A stretch of DNA of 64,000 nt from Actinomycetota bacterium (lineage in GTDB: Bacteria > Actinomycetota > Thermoleophilia > Solirubrobacterales > Solirubrobacteraceae), in assembly GCA_005888335.1 (NCBI GenBank), contig VAWY01000053.1:6732-70731 (forward strand), written 5' to 3'. A program made the translations under genes and the position numbers. Positions 28,961-39,533 of the stretch are shown in pieces. How positions within the stretch are numbered: position 1 is the stretch's first letter; every line of letters starts with the position of its first letter. The notes under the pieces are model-generated. The model saw only the letters and a program-made list of their open reading frames with translations, made no database searches and had not been told where the DNA came from.

Positions 28961-30522
28961 GCGTACAGCTCTTCGATAGCGGACGCGTACTTCGCGGCGA
29001 TCGGCTTGCGCTTGAGCTTCATCGTCGCGGTCAGCTCGTCTCCGTCGGGCAACCATTCCTCTCGCAGCAGCGCCCACCGGCGCACGTGCTCAACCCGCGA
29101 GAGCTGGGCGTTGGCGGCGTCGACCTCGTTCTGGATGGCCGCCAGAAGTTCATCCTCTGCTTCTGGGGCATCCGCGGCCGGATCGAGGACGAGAAGCGCC
29201 GACACATACGGCCGTCGGTCGCCGATCGCGCACGCCTGCCCGATCAGCGGCCCCGACGACTTCAACGCGGCCTCGATGGCCAACGGCGACATGTTCTTGC
29301 CCGCCGCGTTGACGATGATCTCCTTCTTGCGGTCGACGATCGTGAGGTGCCCGTGCTCGTCCAGGAAACCGACGTCGCCAGTGTGCAGCCAGCGGTCTGC
29401 GTCGATCGTCTGCGCCGTCAGCTCGGGGTCGCCTCGGTAGCCGCGCATGAGCTGCGGCGCGCGAGCGTGAACCTCACCGTCCTCCGCGATGCGCAGCTCG
29501 ACATCGGGGAGAGGAGGCCCGACGGTCCCGATTCGCTGGGCCCCCGGATGGTTGACCGTCAGAAGGCCGCAGCTCTCCGACAACCCCCAGACCTCGCACA
29601 GCGGCAAGTCGAGAGCCTCGAAGTACTCGAGCGTCGCGATCGGCAGCGGCGCAGCACCGACGAAGGAGACCTCGACGGCGTCGAGGCCAAGCCGACGGTG
29701 GACGGCCTTGCGGTCCTCGTCCCCAAGCGCGGCGGGATCGTGCAGCCCGCCGGCCACAAGCGCCGCGTGGAGCTTCTCGAAAACGCGAGGCACCGAGCCC
29801 CAGATCGTCGGACGGACTGCTGGGAGCGCCTGCATGACCTCGGCACCGTCGGCCACGCAGGTCACCGTCGTGCCCAGCAGCATCGGCCAGTAGTGCGCCG
29901 ACCAGCGATCGGCGACGTGCGCCGCCGGAAGGTACGACACGCTTCGTCCGCCCGGCGACACGCCCGCAACCGTTGTCAGCGCCTCAAGCGCCGCGCCCAT
30001 CCCTCCGTGGGTCAGCTCGACGCCCTTCGGCGCACCGGTGGTGCCCGAGGTGAAGATGATCGTGAGCACGTCGTCGTCGGTGACAGAACGCCATGCCGCC
30101 TCGAAATCGAATGTCGCCGGCGCCTCCGGGAGCTCGGCGATGGCGTCGGCAGTCAGGACGTGCTCAACCGCCGTGCCGGCCGCGTGCTCTGCGAACTCCG
30201 GCTCGCAGATCATCACGCGGCTGCCCGCGCGCCCGAGAAGGTCGGCGACCTGCCCCGTAGCACTCGTGTTGTAGATCGACCACGGCACCGCACCCAGATG
30301 CATTACGGCCGCGTCGACCACGTTGAACACCGGCCTGTTGCGCAGCATCAGGGCGACCGTGTCGCCGCGCGTTACGCCGAGTGCGGCCAAACCGCCCGCA
30401 ACCCGCTCGACCTCGGCGCCATAGTCGGCCCATGTGAGCTCGACGCCTGTGCCGTGATCGCGCAGCGCGGAGCGATCTGCGTCGCCAACGCGACGGGCCT
30501 GGAGTGCCGCACAGAAACTCAT
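28957..30522 (-). CDS. AMP-dependent acyl-CoA synthetase (long-chain type)
   Basis: A 521-residue ANL-superfamily enzyme. The phosphate-binding loop IIFTSGTTGAPKGVELTH is near 174-191, the A5 region WGLSESCG near 320, and the A8 hinge HTGDVGFLDEHGHLTIVDRK near 390-409; a C-terminal lysine lies in KLKRKPI. It activates a carboxylic acid through an acyl-adenylate. First gene of a three-gene operon and divergent from a PucR regulator, with 92 bp between the starts. Confidence 0.92.
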   Translation of the reverse strand: MSFCAALQARRVGDADRSALRDHGTGVELTWADYGAEVERVAGGLAALGVTRGDTVALMLRNRPVFNVVDAAVMHLGAVPWSIYNTSATGQVADLLGRAGSRVMICEPEFAEHAAGTAVEHVLTADAIAELPEAPATFDFEAAWRSVTDDDVLTIIFTSGTTGAPKGVELTHGGMGAALEALTTVAGVSPGGRSVSYLPAAHVADRWSAHYWPMLLGTTVTCVADGAEVMQALPAVRPTIWGSVPRVFEKLHAALVAGGLHDPAALGDEDRKAVHRRLGLDAVEVSFVGAAPLPIATLEYFEALDLPLCEVWGLSESCGLLTVNHPGAQRIGTVGPPLPDVELRIAEDGEVHARAPQLMRGYRGDPELTAQTIDADRWLHTGDVGFLDEHGHLTIVDRKKEIIVNAAGKNMSPLAIEAALKSSGPLIGQACAIGDRRPYVSALLVLDPAADAPEAEDELLAAIQNEVDAANAQLSRVEHVRRWALLREEWLPDGDELTATMKLKRKPIAAKYASAIEELYA

Positions 30523-30581
30523 GTCGTGCAGCGTGATCTCTAATGATCACGAAGGATATGGCCGCGCAGCCAAGATGCGGA

Positions 30582-30602
30582 GACCACGTTTTGTGGTCCA
30601 CA
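30582..30602. promoter_or_regulatory. Nested inverted repeats in the ligase/PucR intergenic region
   Basis: GACCAC-N5-GTGGTC (30582-30598) overlaps TGTGG-T-CCACA (30592-30602). The double palindrome sits between the divergent start codons and is the best candidate binding site for the PucR-family regulator. Confidence 0.5.
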
Positions 30603-30614
30603 TACAATTCCAAC

Positions 30615-31721
30615 ATGCTGGCGTCCCTGATCGATGCGCTCGAGCGCGAGCTCGACGCAATCGCGTCCGACTCAGTGGCGCGGATGCGCCGGGAGCTCGC
30701 GAGCTACCGGCACGTCTCAGACGACGAACTGCTTCCTCTGGTGCGCTCGAACCTCGCCGCTGGGATGCGAGTGGCGCGTGGTCTGCCAGCCGACGTTTCG
30801 CCCATGGATGCGGGACGACGTCGCGCCGAGCAAGGGGTCGCGATCGACGACATGCTCAACGGTTGGCGACTCGCGCTCGAGGAGACGCGAACCGCCGCCC
30901 GCAGCGCCGCCGCCGAACTCGGCCTCTCCGACAGCGTGCTTCTCGAGTTCACTGACCGTGTCCTCACCTGGTCCGATGAGGGAATGGTGTCGAGCGCGGT
31001 CGCCCACCGCGCGACCGAACTGGAACGTGCCAGGCGAGAGCAACACGACCGCGCCAACCTCGTCAGGGGAGCGCTGCTCGGCACGATGAGCCCCGGCGAA
31101 ATCCGCCGCCGCGCCGCTGCCTACAGCCTGGACATCGCCACGGACTACCTCGCGTTCCGCACACCCGTGACTGACGACGACGATGTCCGCCGGCTCGAGC
31201 GGCGCCTCGGCGTCGCCGATGCCGCCGGCCCGCGCACGGGGCTCGCCGCGCTCATCGACGGCGATCTCGCCGGCTTCGCCCGCCGCCTCCCATCAGATCT
31301 GGGCGACATCATTGTTGGCGTTGCCCCTGCCGGGCCTCTTGATCAACTCATCCCAGCGTTCGCACGGGCGTCGCGGGCGCTCAGGACCGCTCGCCACCTC
31401 GGGCGCACCGGTCGCCAGGATTTCGACGGGCTCGGCGTCCACCCCGCGGTCCTCGACGACGTCGAAGTCGGCGCACCGCTGCGGGCCGCAATCATCGATC
31501 CCGTCATCGCCAATGGCACAGGAGGCCAGGCGGTGCTCGACACCGTCGCCCGGTACCTCGACCTCGAGCGACGACTCGATCGCACCGCCGAGGCACTCCA
31601 CGTCCACGTGAACACCGTGCGTTACCGTCTCGACCGATTCGAGAGCCTTACAGGACGATCGCTCGTGAACACTGAGCACCTCGTCGAGGTGTGGTGGGCA
31701 CTGCATCTCCACGGCGAGTGA
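30615..31721 (+). CDS. PucR/CdaR-family transcriptional regulator
   Basis: A 368-residue regulator. The N-terminal helical sensor region (about 1-150) is followed by a GGDEF-like fold remnant and the C-terminal PucR helix-turn-helix TAEALHVHVNTVRYRLDRFE near 335-354. The ATG at 30615 is preferred; an upstream ATG at 30543 would run through the inverted repeats. Family members sense metabolites and usually activate the adjacent catabolic operon, here the divergent ligase/SDR/monooxygenase genes. Confidence 0.85.
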   Translation: MLASLIDALERELDAIASDSVARMRRELASYRHVSDDELLPLVRSNLAAGMRVARGLPADVSPMDAGRRRAEQGVAIDDMLNGWRLALEETRTAARSAAAELGLSDSVLLEFTDRVLTWSDEGMVSSAVAHRATELERARREQHDRANLVRGALLGTMSPGEIRRRAAAYSLDIATDYLAFRTPVTDDDDVRRLERRLGVADAAGPRTGLAALIDGDLAGFARRLPSDLGDIIVGVAPAGPLDQLIPAFARASRALRTARHLGRTGRQDFDGLGVHPAVLDDVEVGAPLRAAIIDPVIANGTGGQAVLDTVARYLDLERRLDRTAEALHVHVNTVRYRLDRFESLTGRSLVNTEHLVEVWWALHLHGE

Positions 31722-31872
31722 TGCGGCTGTCGATGTAGCGCTCTCTCCCGGCCCTCGGGATCACGCGGCTAGGGTCCGCGCACCTATCGAGCAGCAGGCA
31801 GACGCAGCGCCACTCGCGACCGCAGCTTGGTCGACCCTAGGCGCTGCGACTCACTCTGGCCCGAGGCAGTCC

Positions 31873-32337
31873 TCATCCGGCGACGACCGCCGCGAGCTTG
31901 GCGAAGGCGGCGTTCCATCCGGCCTCGGCGTGGCCGCGGCCCGCGGGCGGGTAGGGTCCGTCGCTGAGCGTCATGCGCGTCTTTGCGCCGTGGTCGTGGA
32001 ACTCGACGCGCAAGATCGTGGGCTCGTGCATGCCGACCTCTGGCATCGGGTCCGAGCGCAGGACGATCAGCTCCGGCTCGACGAGTTCGAGGATCTCGTA
32101 GCCGATCGCGAACTCGGCGCCGCCGCCGCGCGGGACCATCGTGAGTTCGTAGCGCCCGCCGACGCGCAGGTCGATCTGGATCCGCTCGCGCGGCGTGTCG
32201 AAGTGCTCGGGGCCGTACCACGCCGCGACCTCGTCGGGGTCGGTCCAGGCCCTGAACACCCGCGCGCGCGGCGCGTCGAAGATCCGCGTGATCAGGACCT
32301 CCTGATCAGCAGCCGCCACGGGGGTCGAATCACTCAT
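31873..32337 (-). CDS. SRPBCC/AHSA1 domain protein
   Basis: A 154-residue START-like fold protein. RIFDAPRARVFRAWTDPDEV followed by AAWYGPEHF is the typical AHSA1 (activator of Hsp90-like) beginning, with a hydrophobic ligand cavity predicted. Function of bacterial members is mostly unknown. It overlaps the ArsR-type regulator gene by 8 bp, a very common actinobacterial pair in which the regulator controls the SRPBCC gene. Confidence 0.88.
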   Translation of the reverse strand: MSDSTPVAAADQEVLITRIFDAPRARVFRAWTDPDEVAAWYGPEHFDTPRERIQIDLRVGGRYELTMVPRGGGAEFAIGYEILELVEPELIVLRSDPMPEVGMHEPTILRVEFHDHGAKTRMTLSDGPYPPAGRGHAEAGWNAAFAKLAAVVAG

Positions 32338-32662
32338 CTTGCTCTCCCTTCTGGCGCAGGTGCGCTTCGAGTCGGTCGATCCGGGCCTCCCACGTCCGCT
32401 TCCGCGACTGCATCCACTCCACGGCCTCGTCGAGCGGGTCGGCTTGCAGCCGACTCGGCCGCCACTGAGCGTCCCGGCTGCGGACGATCAGTCCCGCGCG
32501 CTCGAGCACTTTGAGATGGCGCGAGATCGCCGGCAGGCTCACCGGGAATGGCTCCGCCAGCTCGTTCACGGTCGCCTCGCCCTCGGCGAGGCGGGTCAGG
32601 ATCGAGCGGCGCGTCGGATCGGCGAGAGCGGCGAACGTGAGGCTGAGTTGGTCGGTTGGCAC
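32330..32662 (-). CDS. ArsR-family transcriptional regulator
   Basis: A 110-residue winged-helix repressor (FAALADPTRRSILTRLAEGE, then LPAISRHLKVLERAGLI). No metal-binding cysteine motif (ELCVCD) is present, so it is not a classical metal sensor. It is translationally coupled to the SRPBCC gene. An AT-rich inverted repeat lies just upstream of its start. Confidence 0.88.
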   Translation of the reverse strand: MPTDQLSLTFAALADPTRRSILTRLAEGEATVNELAEPFPVSLPAISRHLKVLERAGLIVRSRDAQWRPSRLQADPLDEAVEWMQSRKRTWEARIDRLEAHLRQKGEQDE

Positions 32663-32674
32663 GTAACGGTCCGG

Positions 32675-32696
32675 TTAATTAACGCGGCCATTAAAT
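32675..32696 (-). promoter_or_regulatory. AT-rich inverted repeat, probable ArsR-family operator
   Basis: TTAATTAA followed seven bases later by ATTAAAT, 12 bp upstream of the ArsR-type start. It stands out in a 70 % GC region and is the likely promoter/operator of the pair. Confidence 0.45.
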
Positions 32697-32904
32697 ACCA
32701 TCGGCGTGCGGAACGCAACTCACGGGTGAGGTCGCCGCGCGGCGCGCCGACGCCGACCACCGCTCCGGGCCCGATGGGGTCGTGCCGGAGACCGAGCTCG
32801 CGCGGCCTTCGCGCTTCACGGAGATCCGCAGGCGCCCGCCGTCGGCCTGGGACGAGTCGAAACAGATGAGAGAACTCGTCTCACGGTGTGAGCGCGGGTC
32901 TCGG

Positions 32905-35295
<2,391 letters not shown>

Positions 35296-35312
35296 CGTGT
35301 CTCCATCTGTTG

Positions 35313-35762
35313 TCAGACCAACCAGCGGCCGTCGCGCATCAACTCGCGATCGGGCAGCTCGTTCACCTCGCGCCAAGCCTGGATGCGGCGCGGAAAGATA
35401 AGGAACCAGCGGTACGGCGTGGCCAGCGCACGCGGGTCGAATCCGGTGTGCGCGACGAACCGGTCACCCCGCTCCTGCGGCAGCGCGTCGATCCCGAGGA
35501 CCTCGACTTCGCCATCGATCATGGACACGTCGCGGGTGTGGCCCAGCCCCAGCCGAACGGTTCGGGTGGCGGCCAGGTTCCTGCCGGTGGGGCTGTCCGT
35601 CGGCGTGGCCACCAGCAGCGCTTCGCCGTCCCAGTCGAAGGACAGCGGTACCAGATACGGCGCACCGTCCGCCGAGGCACTGGCCACCCAGACATCGATG
35701 TCGTGGGTGAGCCGATGCTCGGTGTCGCGACGACGCTGAGCGCGGGAGCGAGGGGCCGGCAC
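35313..35762 (-). CDS. PPOX-class / pyridoxamine 5'-phosphate oxidase-like protein
   Basis: A 149-residue split-barrel flavin or F420-binding protein: WVASASADGAPYLVPLSFDW and RNLAATRTVRLGLGHTRDVS fit the TIGR03618/PPOX family. It starts with GTG immediately after the stop of the VOC gene (TGAGTG), so the two are co-transcribed. Substrate unknown. Confidence 0.85.
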   Translation of the reverse strand: MPAPRSRAQRRRDTEHRLTHDIDVWVASASADGAPYLVPLSFDWDGEALLVATPTDSPTGRNLAATRTVRLGLGHTRDVSMIDGEVEVLGIDALPQERGDRFVAHTGFDPRALATPYRWFLIFPRRIQAWREVNELPDRELMRDGRWLV

Positions 35763-36119
35763 TCATCGGTCCTGAAGCAGCCCGAGGACGTTGCCATCGG
35801 GGTCGGTGACGGTGGCCACCAGGCGGCCGCCACCGACGTCGCGCACGGGGTCCTTGACGGTGGCACCGGCGGCGGTCACCTCGGCCAGCTTCGCCTCGAT
35901 GTCCGGCACGTGCCAGTAGGCCACCGGCGAAGTCATGCCCTGCGGTCCACCGCCCGGCACCAGCCCGATGTGCTGGCCCTCGGCCTCGAAGCCGACGTAG
36001 TAGGACTCGTCGGTCTGCGGCGGGAGGCCGAGCAGGGCGGCGTACACCTCCTTGGCCGTCGCCAGGTCGGAAACGGGATGCAGCACGGTCTTGATTCCCT
36101 GGGTTGAAGAGCCGGTCAT
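35763..36119 (-). CDS. VOC-family (glyoxalase/dioxygenase-like) protein
   Basis: A 118-residue single vicinal-oxygen-chelate domain, ending DPDGNVLGLLQDR. The ATG at 36119 is chosen because GGAG lies six bases upstream; a GTG at 36125 adds two residues. Metal-binding residues are only partly recognisable. It is followed directly by the PPOX gene. Function unknown; many such domains are resistance or antioxidant proteins. Confidence 0.85.
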   Translation of the reverse strand: MTGSSTQGIKTVLHPVSDLATAKEVYAALLGLPPQTDESYYVGFEAEGQHIGLVPGGGPQGMTSPVAYWHVPDIEAKLAEVTAAGATVKDPVRDVGGGRLVATVTDPDGNVLGLLQDR

Positions 36120-36164
36120 GGTCACTCCTGAAGTCGTGGGTCTGGTCGGAATTGTCCTGGCTTG

Positions 36165-36238
36165 AAGACGAACGGGAAGTCCGGAAATCGACAGCCGGAT
36201 CGCTGCGGATGGCGATTTCGCCGTTGGCCGTTCGTCTT
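36165..36238. repeat. 74-bp imperfect inverted repeat
   Basis: AAGACGAACGG (36165-36175) and CCGTTCGTCTT (36228-36238) are perfect complements; inside them GAAATCG and CGATTTC also pair. The element lies between an intact and a truncated VOC gene and overlaps the end of the truncated one. It may be a MITE-like remnant, an mRNA hairpin or the scar of the deletion. Confidence 0.5.
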
Positions 36239-36362
36239 AACCGGGCCCAGCCCGCAAGAGAAGGAGGACCAGCGGGACCACCTCCCGGCGGTCGCGATAG
36301 AAGGCCAGGGATGCGTCCGGGTCGTTGTGCGGGAGGAAGCTCGCGTGAATGGTGATGTCCAT
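36237..36362 (-). pseudogene. Truncated VOC-family gene
   Basis: The first 24 residues, MDITIHASFLPHNDPDASLA FYRD-type start, are typical of a glyoxalase-fold protein. The frame then continues with unrelated residues and stops after 41 codons inside the inverted repeat at 36165-36238. About 80-100 residues are missing, so this is a deletion derivative. Confidence 0.6.
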
Positions 36363-36437
36363 GGCGGTCACGCTAGCTGCGGCTCGGGGGCCGGCGCTTC
36401 TCGAGATCGCCGGCCCAGACACCCGTGCCTCAGGCGT

Positions 36438-36851
36438 TCAGGTGGACTCGGCGGCGGCGTTGACCATCCAGTTGGTGCCGAACCGGTCGACGCACATGCC
36501 GAACGTGGCGCCCCAGGGAGCCTTCTCGAACGGCATCATGACGGTGCCGCCCTCGCTCAGGCGCTCCCAGTAACCGCGCAACCTGGGCTCGTCGTCGCCG
36601 CTCAGCGAGACCGAGGCACCGGCATGCGAACGGTACTCCATGCCGGCGGGTGTGTCGGAGGCCATGAGCACGAGACCGTCGGGGGTTTCCAGCTGCGAGT
36701 GCATGATCTTGTGCTGCTCGGTCGGATCCGCGCTGGCGTGGTCGGCGAACGTCGAAACGTCGAGCTCGCCGCCGAAGACCGACTGGTAGAAGGTCATCGC
36801 CTCGCGCGCGTTGTCCCGGAAGCCGAGGTACGGGTTCAGCCGAACGGTCAT
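36438..36851 (-). CDS. VOC-family protein, PhnB/DUF899-like
   Basis: A 137-residue PhnB-type VOC protein: NPYLGFRDNAREAMTFYQSV, then the C-terminal APWGATFGMCVDRFGTNWMV. Ribosome-binding site GGGAGG lies upstream of the ATG. Family members are widespread, mostly uncharacterised. Same orientation as the neighbouring VOC genes. Confidence 0.88.
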   Translation of the reverse strand: MTVRLNPYLGFRDNAREAMTFYQSVFGGELDVSTFADHASADPTEQHKIMHSQLETPDGLVLMASDTPAGMEYRSHAGASVSLSGDDEPRLRGYWERLSEGGTVMMPFEKAPWGATFGMCVDRFGTNWMVNAAAEST

Positions 36852-36869
36852 GTCAGGTCCTCCCGGCTG

Positions 36870-37259
36870 TTAGGGGGGCGGGCCGGCGGGCTGGAAGAGC
36901 TCGATCGGGTTGCCGGCGGGGTCTTCGAGCAGGATCTGCTGGCCGCCGGGTCCGCTGACGATGTCGTTGCGGAACGTCAGTCCGGCGCCTCGCAGCCGCT
37001 GCACTTCGGCGGTGATGTCCTCGACGATGAAGTGGATGCGGTTCCAGCCGCCGGGTTGCGGTGTCCGCCCGTCGGGCATCGGCCGTCCGGCCGAGCTCGT
37101 CGGGCCGCTGAGCAAGAGCCGCAGGTTGCCGCGCACGACATCGGCAAACGCAGGCGCGTGGCTGGAGCGCAGCGTGAACTCGAAGTGGGTGGTGTAGAAG
37201 TCGACGGCCCTTTCGACGTCGTCGACCATGTAGCGGACGTTGACGAGCTCGTCAGGCAC
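36870..37259 (-). CDS. VOC-family protein
   Basis: A 129-residue glyoxalase-fold protein: VNVRYMVDDVERAVDFYTTH and the C-terminal ILLEDPAGNPIELFQP with the conserved metal-ligand Glu. GTG at 37259 lies inside the end of the upstream ArsR-arsenate reductase gene (8-bp overlap), so it is translated from the same mRNA. An arsenic-related role is possible by context only; the cysteine motif of C-As lyase ArsI is absent. Confidence 0.88.
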   Translation of the reverse strand: MPDELVNVRYMVDDVERAVDFYTTHFEFTLRSSHAPAFADVVRGNLRLLLSGPTSSAGRPMPDGRTPQPGGWNRIHFIVEDITAEVQRLRGAGLTFRNDIVSGPGGQQILLEDPAGNPIELFQPAGPPP

Positions 37260-38043
37260 GTTCGGTCACCTCCTGCCTGGTTGTCGTGATCGCATCGATG
37301 AGGAATCGGATGCGGGTCTCCAGCTCGACGGCGACACGCTCGAACGCGGGGAGCGTCTCCTCGTCGCTCCCGGGCTCGCGTGCCGGGTCGGGGATGCTCC
37401 AATGGATCAGCGTGGGCGCCGCCGGAAACTCGGGGCAGACCTCGCGCACGCGATCGCACAGGCTGATCACGTAGTCGAAGCGTCGGTCGGCGAACTCGCC
37501 CAGGTGCTTGGACCGCCGCCGGGCGATGTCGATGCCGCGCGTGCGCATCACCCGTACCGCGTTGGGATGAAGCGGTTTGGGGTGGCTGCCCCCGCTCACC
37601 GCGCTGACCGCGCCCTCAGACAACTGCTCGCAGAGAACCTCGGCCATCTGCGAACGCGCGCTGTTCCCCGTGCACAGGAACAGCACCCGGGCCGACGCGG
37701 AGCCACGCCTGGGCAATGCGGGTGGGCGCGCGGTCGGAGCAAGGCCCGGGTGCAGCGCGCCTCCTGCGCTCACAAGCAGCTCGCCACAGCGCGCGAGATC
37801 CAGGACGTAGTAGCTGTCGCGGCCGTCCGCGGCGCTGCGGCGCGCCGACACCAGGCCACCGTCGCGCAGCTGGCGCAGGTGGTAGGAGACCAGGTTCTGG
37901 CGCCGGTCCGCAAGCTCGCACAGCTCTCCCACGCGGCGATCGCTGCGCGCCAGCTCGCTCAGCAGCCGCCACCGCAGAGGGTGCCCCGCCAGCCGCAGGA
38001 ACGGTGGCGGTGAGTTCTCGCCGTGTTGGACCGTGGCCACCAC
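37252..38043 (-). CDS. ArsR regulator fused to arsenate reductase (low-MW phosphatase fold)
   Basis: A 263-residue fusion. Residues 1-95 are a winged helix (GHPLRWRLLSELARSDRRVG and LVSYHLRQLRDGGLVSARR); residues 118-250 are a low-molecular-weight tyrosine phosphatase/ArsC domain with P-loop LCTGNSARSQMAE (near 122-134) and general-acid loop SIPDPARE. The fused reductase would convert arsenate to arsenite while the same chain represses transcription. A typical ArsR operator lies 18 bp upstream. GTG start. No arsenite pump gene is visible in the window. Confidence 0.88.
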   Translation of the reverse strand: MVATVQHGENSPPPFLRLAGHPLRWRLLSELARSDRRVGELCELADRRQNLVSYHLRQLRDGGLVSARRSAADGRDSYYVLDLARCGELLVSAGGALHPGLAPTARPPALPRRGSASARVLFLCTGNSARSQMAEVLCEQLSEGAVSAVSGGSHPKPLHPNAVRVMRTRGIDIARRRSKHLGEFADRRFDYVISLCDRVREVCPEFPAAPTLIHWSIPDPAREPGSDEETLPAFERVAVELETRIRFLIDAITTTRQEVTERA

Positions 38044-38060
38044 GCCACGGCAGAGAATAC

Positions 38061-38076
38061 ATCAAATGAGTTTGAT
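38061..38076 (-). promoter_or_regulatory. ArsR-type operator
   Basis: ATCAAATGAGTTTGAT is a perfect inverted repeat (ATCAAA-N4-TTTGAT) of the classic ArsR/SmtB type, located 18 bp before the start of the ArsR-arsenate reductase gene. Confidence 0.7.
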
Positions 38077-38249
38077 ATGTCTCGGGATCTGATCGTCAAC
38101 CGACGCGCGCGTTCGACGTGGCGCTCGCCCGGATGTCGGGCTAGCGGACGACGCGGCCTGATGAGGTGCCTGCGCACTGCCGCATCTCGTCCAAGCAGTG
38201 GCGGCACTGCGCGCCTTCCGCAGCCGGTGCGTCCGTGGCGCGGCCGTGA

Positions 38250-38648
38250 TCACGTGTTCAGCACGACACCGGGATTGAGCACGCCCGATTGATCCAGCGC
38301 CGCCTTGACGCGGCGCATGGCCGCGACTTCGTCGGAGCCGCGGGCGGCGGTGAGCCAGCGGGCCTTCGCCGTCCCTAAGCGCTCATGTCGCACGACGCCG
38401 TCCTTGAGGACAAGCAGCGTGGCGGTGTCGGTGTCGGCGAAGAAGTCCTCCGACGACTTTGTCGCACCCTCGTACTCGTACGTGGCCGGCAGCGCCACGG
38501 TCTCGCCCTCGGGGAAGGCGACGGGGGAGGTCGACGCGTTCATCGCGCCCGTCGGCGCCAGATCCTTGAGCCGCGAGAAGTTCTCGTGCTGCGGTGCGCC
38601 GCTGAACAGACCGAGCTCGACAATCGACGGGGCGGGGTGCGCGCTCAT
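38250..38648 (-). pseudogene. Chimeric ORF: serine hydrolase N-terminus joined to FAD-oxidase C-terminus
   Basis: The 132-codon frame begins with about 90 residues like the start of beta-lactamase-family serine hydrolases (TDTATLLVLKDGVVRHERLG, just before the SxxK nucleophile motif). It then passes in frame into SDEVAAMRRVKAALDQSG and VLNPGVVL, the C-terminal end of FAD-linked oxidases. Both catalytic cores are missing. A good AAAGGA ribosome-binding site and a TetR operator upstream mean it may still be transcribed. I read it as an in-frame deletion between two former neighbours. Confidence 0.6.
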
Positions 38649-38692
38649 CGCTGGTCCTTTCCGGTTCGGGAGGTCGGCGCGGCAAGATAGCA

Positions 38693-38723
38693 GTACCAAT
38701 CGGTTTGTCAAACCGACTGGTAC
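38693..38723. promoter_or_regulatory. 31-bp TetR-type palindrome
   Basis: GTACCAATCGGTTTG and CAAACCGACTGGTAC flank a central T, with one mismatched pair in 15. It lies between the divergent chimeric ORF and the TetR gene and is the probable binding site of that regulator. Confidence 0.75.
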
Positions 38724-38807
38724 GCCAAGTGGTATCCTCCGGCGATCCCCGGCTCGACGCCTCGCATCGACGGACGCGCGCTGCGCTACCAGCACCGGCG
38801 CCCGCAG

Positions 38808-39365
38808 TTGCTCGCCGCCGCTGCCGAGTACGTCCTCGATCACGGGATCGGCGATCTCTCGCTGCGGCCGATGGCGCGCGCGCTCGGCGTCACGCACGCG
38901 ACATTGATCCGCCACTTCAGCTCCAAGGAGGCGCTGCTCGCCGAGGTCGTCGAGCACCTGCGGGCCGAGCTGTTGGCCCAGATCGAGACGGACCCCGAGC
39001 TCGAAGCGACGTCATCCGTCGCCGAGCTCCTGCGCGCCCTCTGGCGCCGCTTCTCCGATCCCAAGGAGCAGCGCCAGTTCCTCCTGCTGGCCGAGATCTA
39101 TGGGCAGGGCGTGCGCGATCCGGGCCGCTTCGGGAACCTCTTGGAGTCGATCGTGCACGACTTCATCGCGCCCATCGAGGAGCGGCTCATCCAGGACGGC
39201 TGGCCCCGTGATCGCGCGCCCGCCGTCGCGACCGTCCTGCTCGCGCAGGTCCGAGGCCTGCAACTCGACCTCGCCGCGACCGGCGACCGCGAGCGCGTCG
39301 ACGCCGCATTCGCCGTGATCCTCGACGCGCTCGGCGATCCGGTTCTGGGCCAACGCGGACGCTGA
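38808..39365 (+). CDS. TetR-family transcriptional regulator
   Basis: A TetR repressor; the HTH is DLSLRPMARALGVTHATLIRHF near residues 16-37 of the 185-residue reading from TTG 38808. Similarity continues upstream of that codon (GRALRYQHRRPQ, the usual start of helix 1), but no ATG, GTG or TTG is available in frame before it; CTG at 38781 is a candidate. It probably binds the 31-bp palindrome just upstream and controlled the now broken divergent gene. Confidence 0.8.
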   Translation: MLAAAAEYVLDHGIGDLSLRPMARALGVTHATLIRHFSSKEALLAEVVEHLRAELLAQIETDPELEATSSVAELLRALWRRFSDPKEQRQFLLLAEIYGQGVRDPGRFGNLLESIVHDFIAPIEERLIQDGWPRDRAPAVATVLLAQVRGLQLDLAATGDRERVDAAFAVILDALGDPVLGQRGR

Positions 39366-39533
39366 CGCCACAGGCCCAGGGTCGGCGCGACAACACCGAT
39401 CGAACCTCGGGCCTGCACCTATGGCCGACGAGCCGCTGCGTGCCAACGACGGTCACGTCGTGGCCGACGTGTGCGCCGATGCGGTCCGTGCCTCGGCGAC
39501 TGAGCCAGCGGGACCGTTCCGTACGATCAACGG

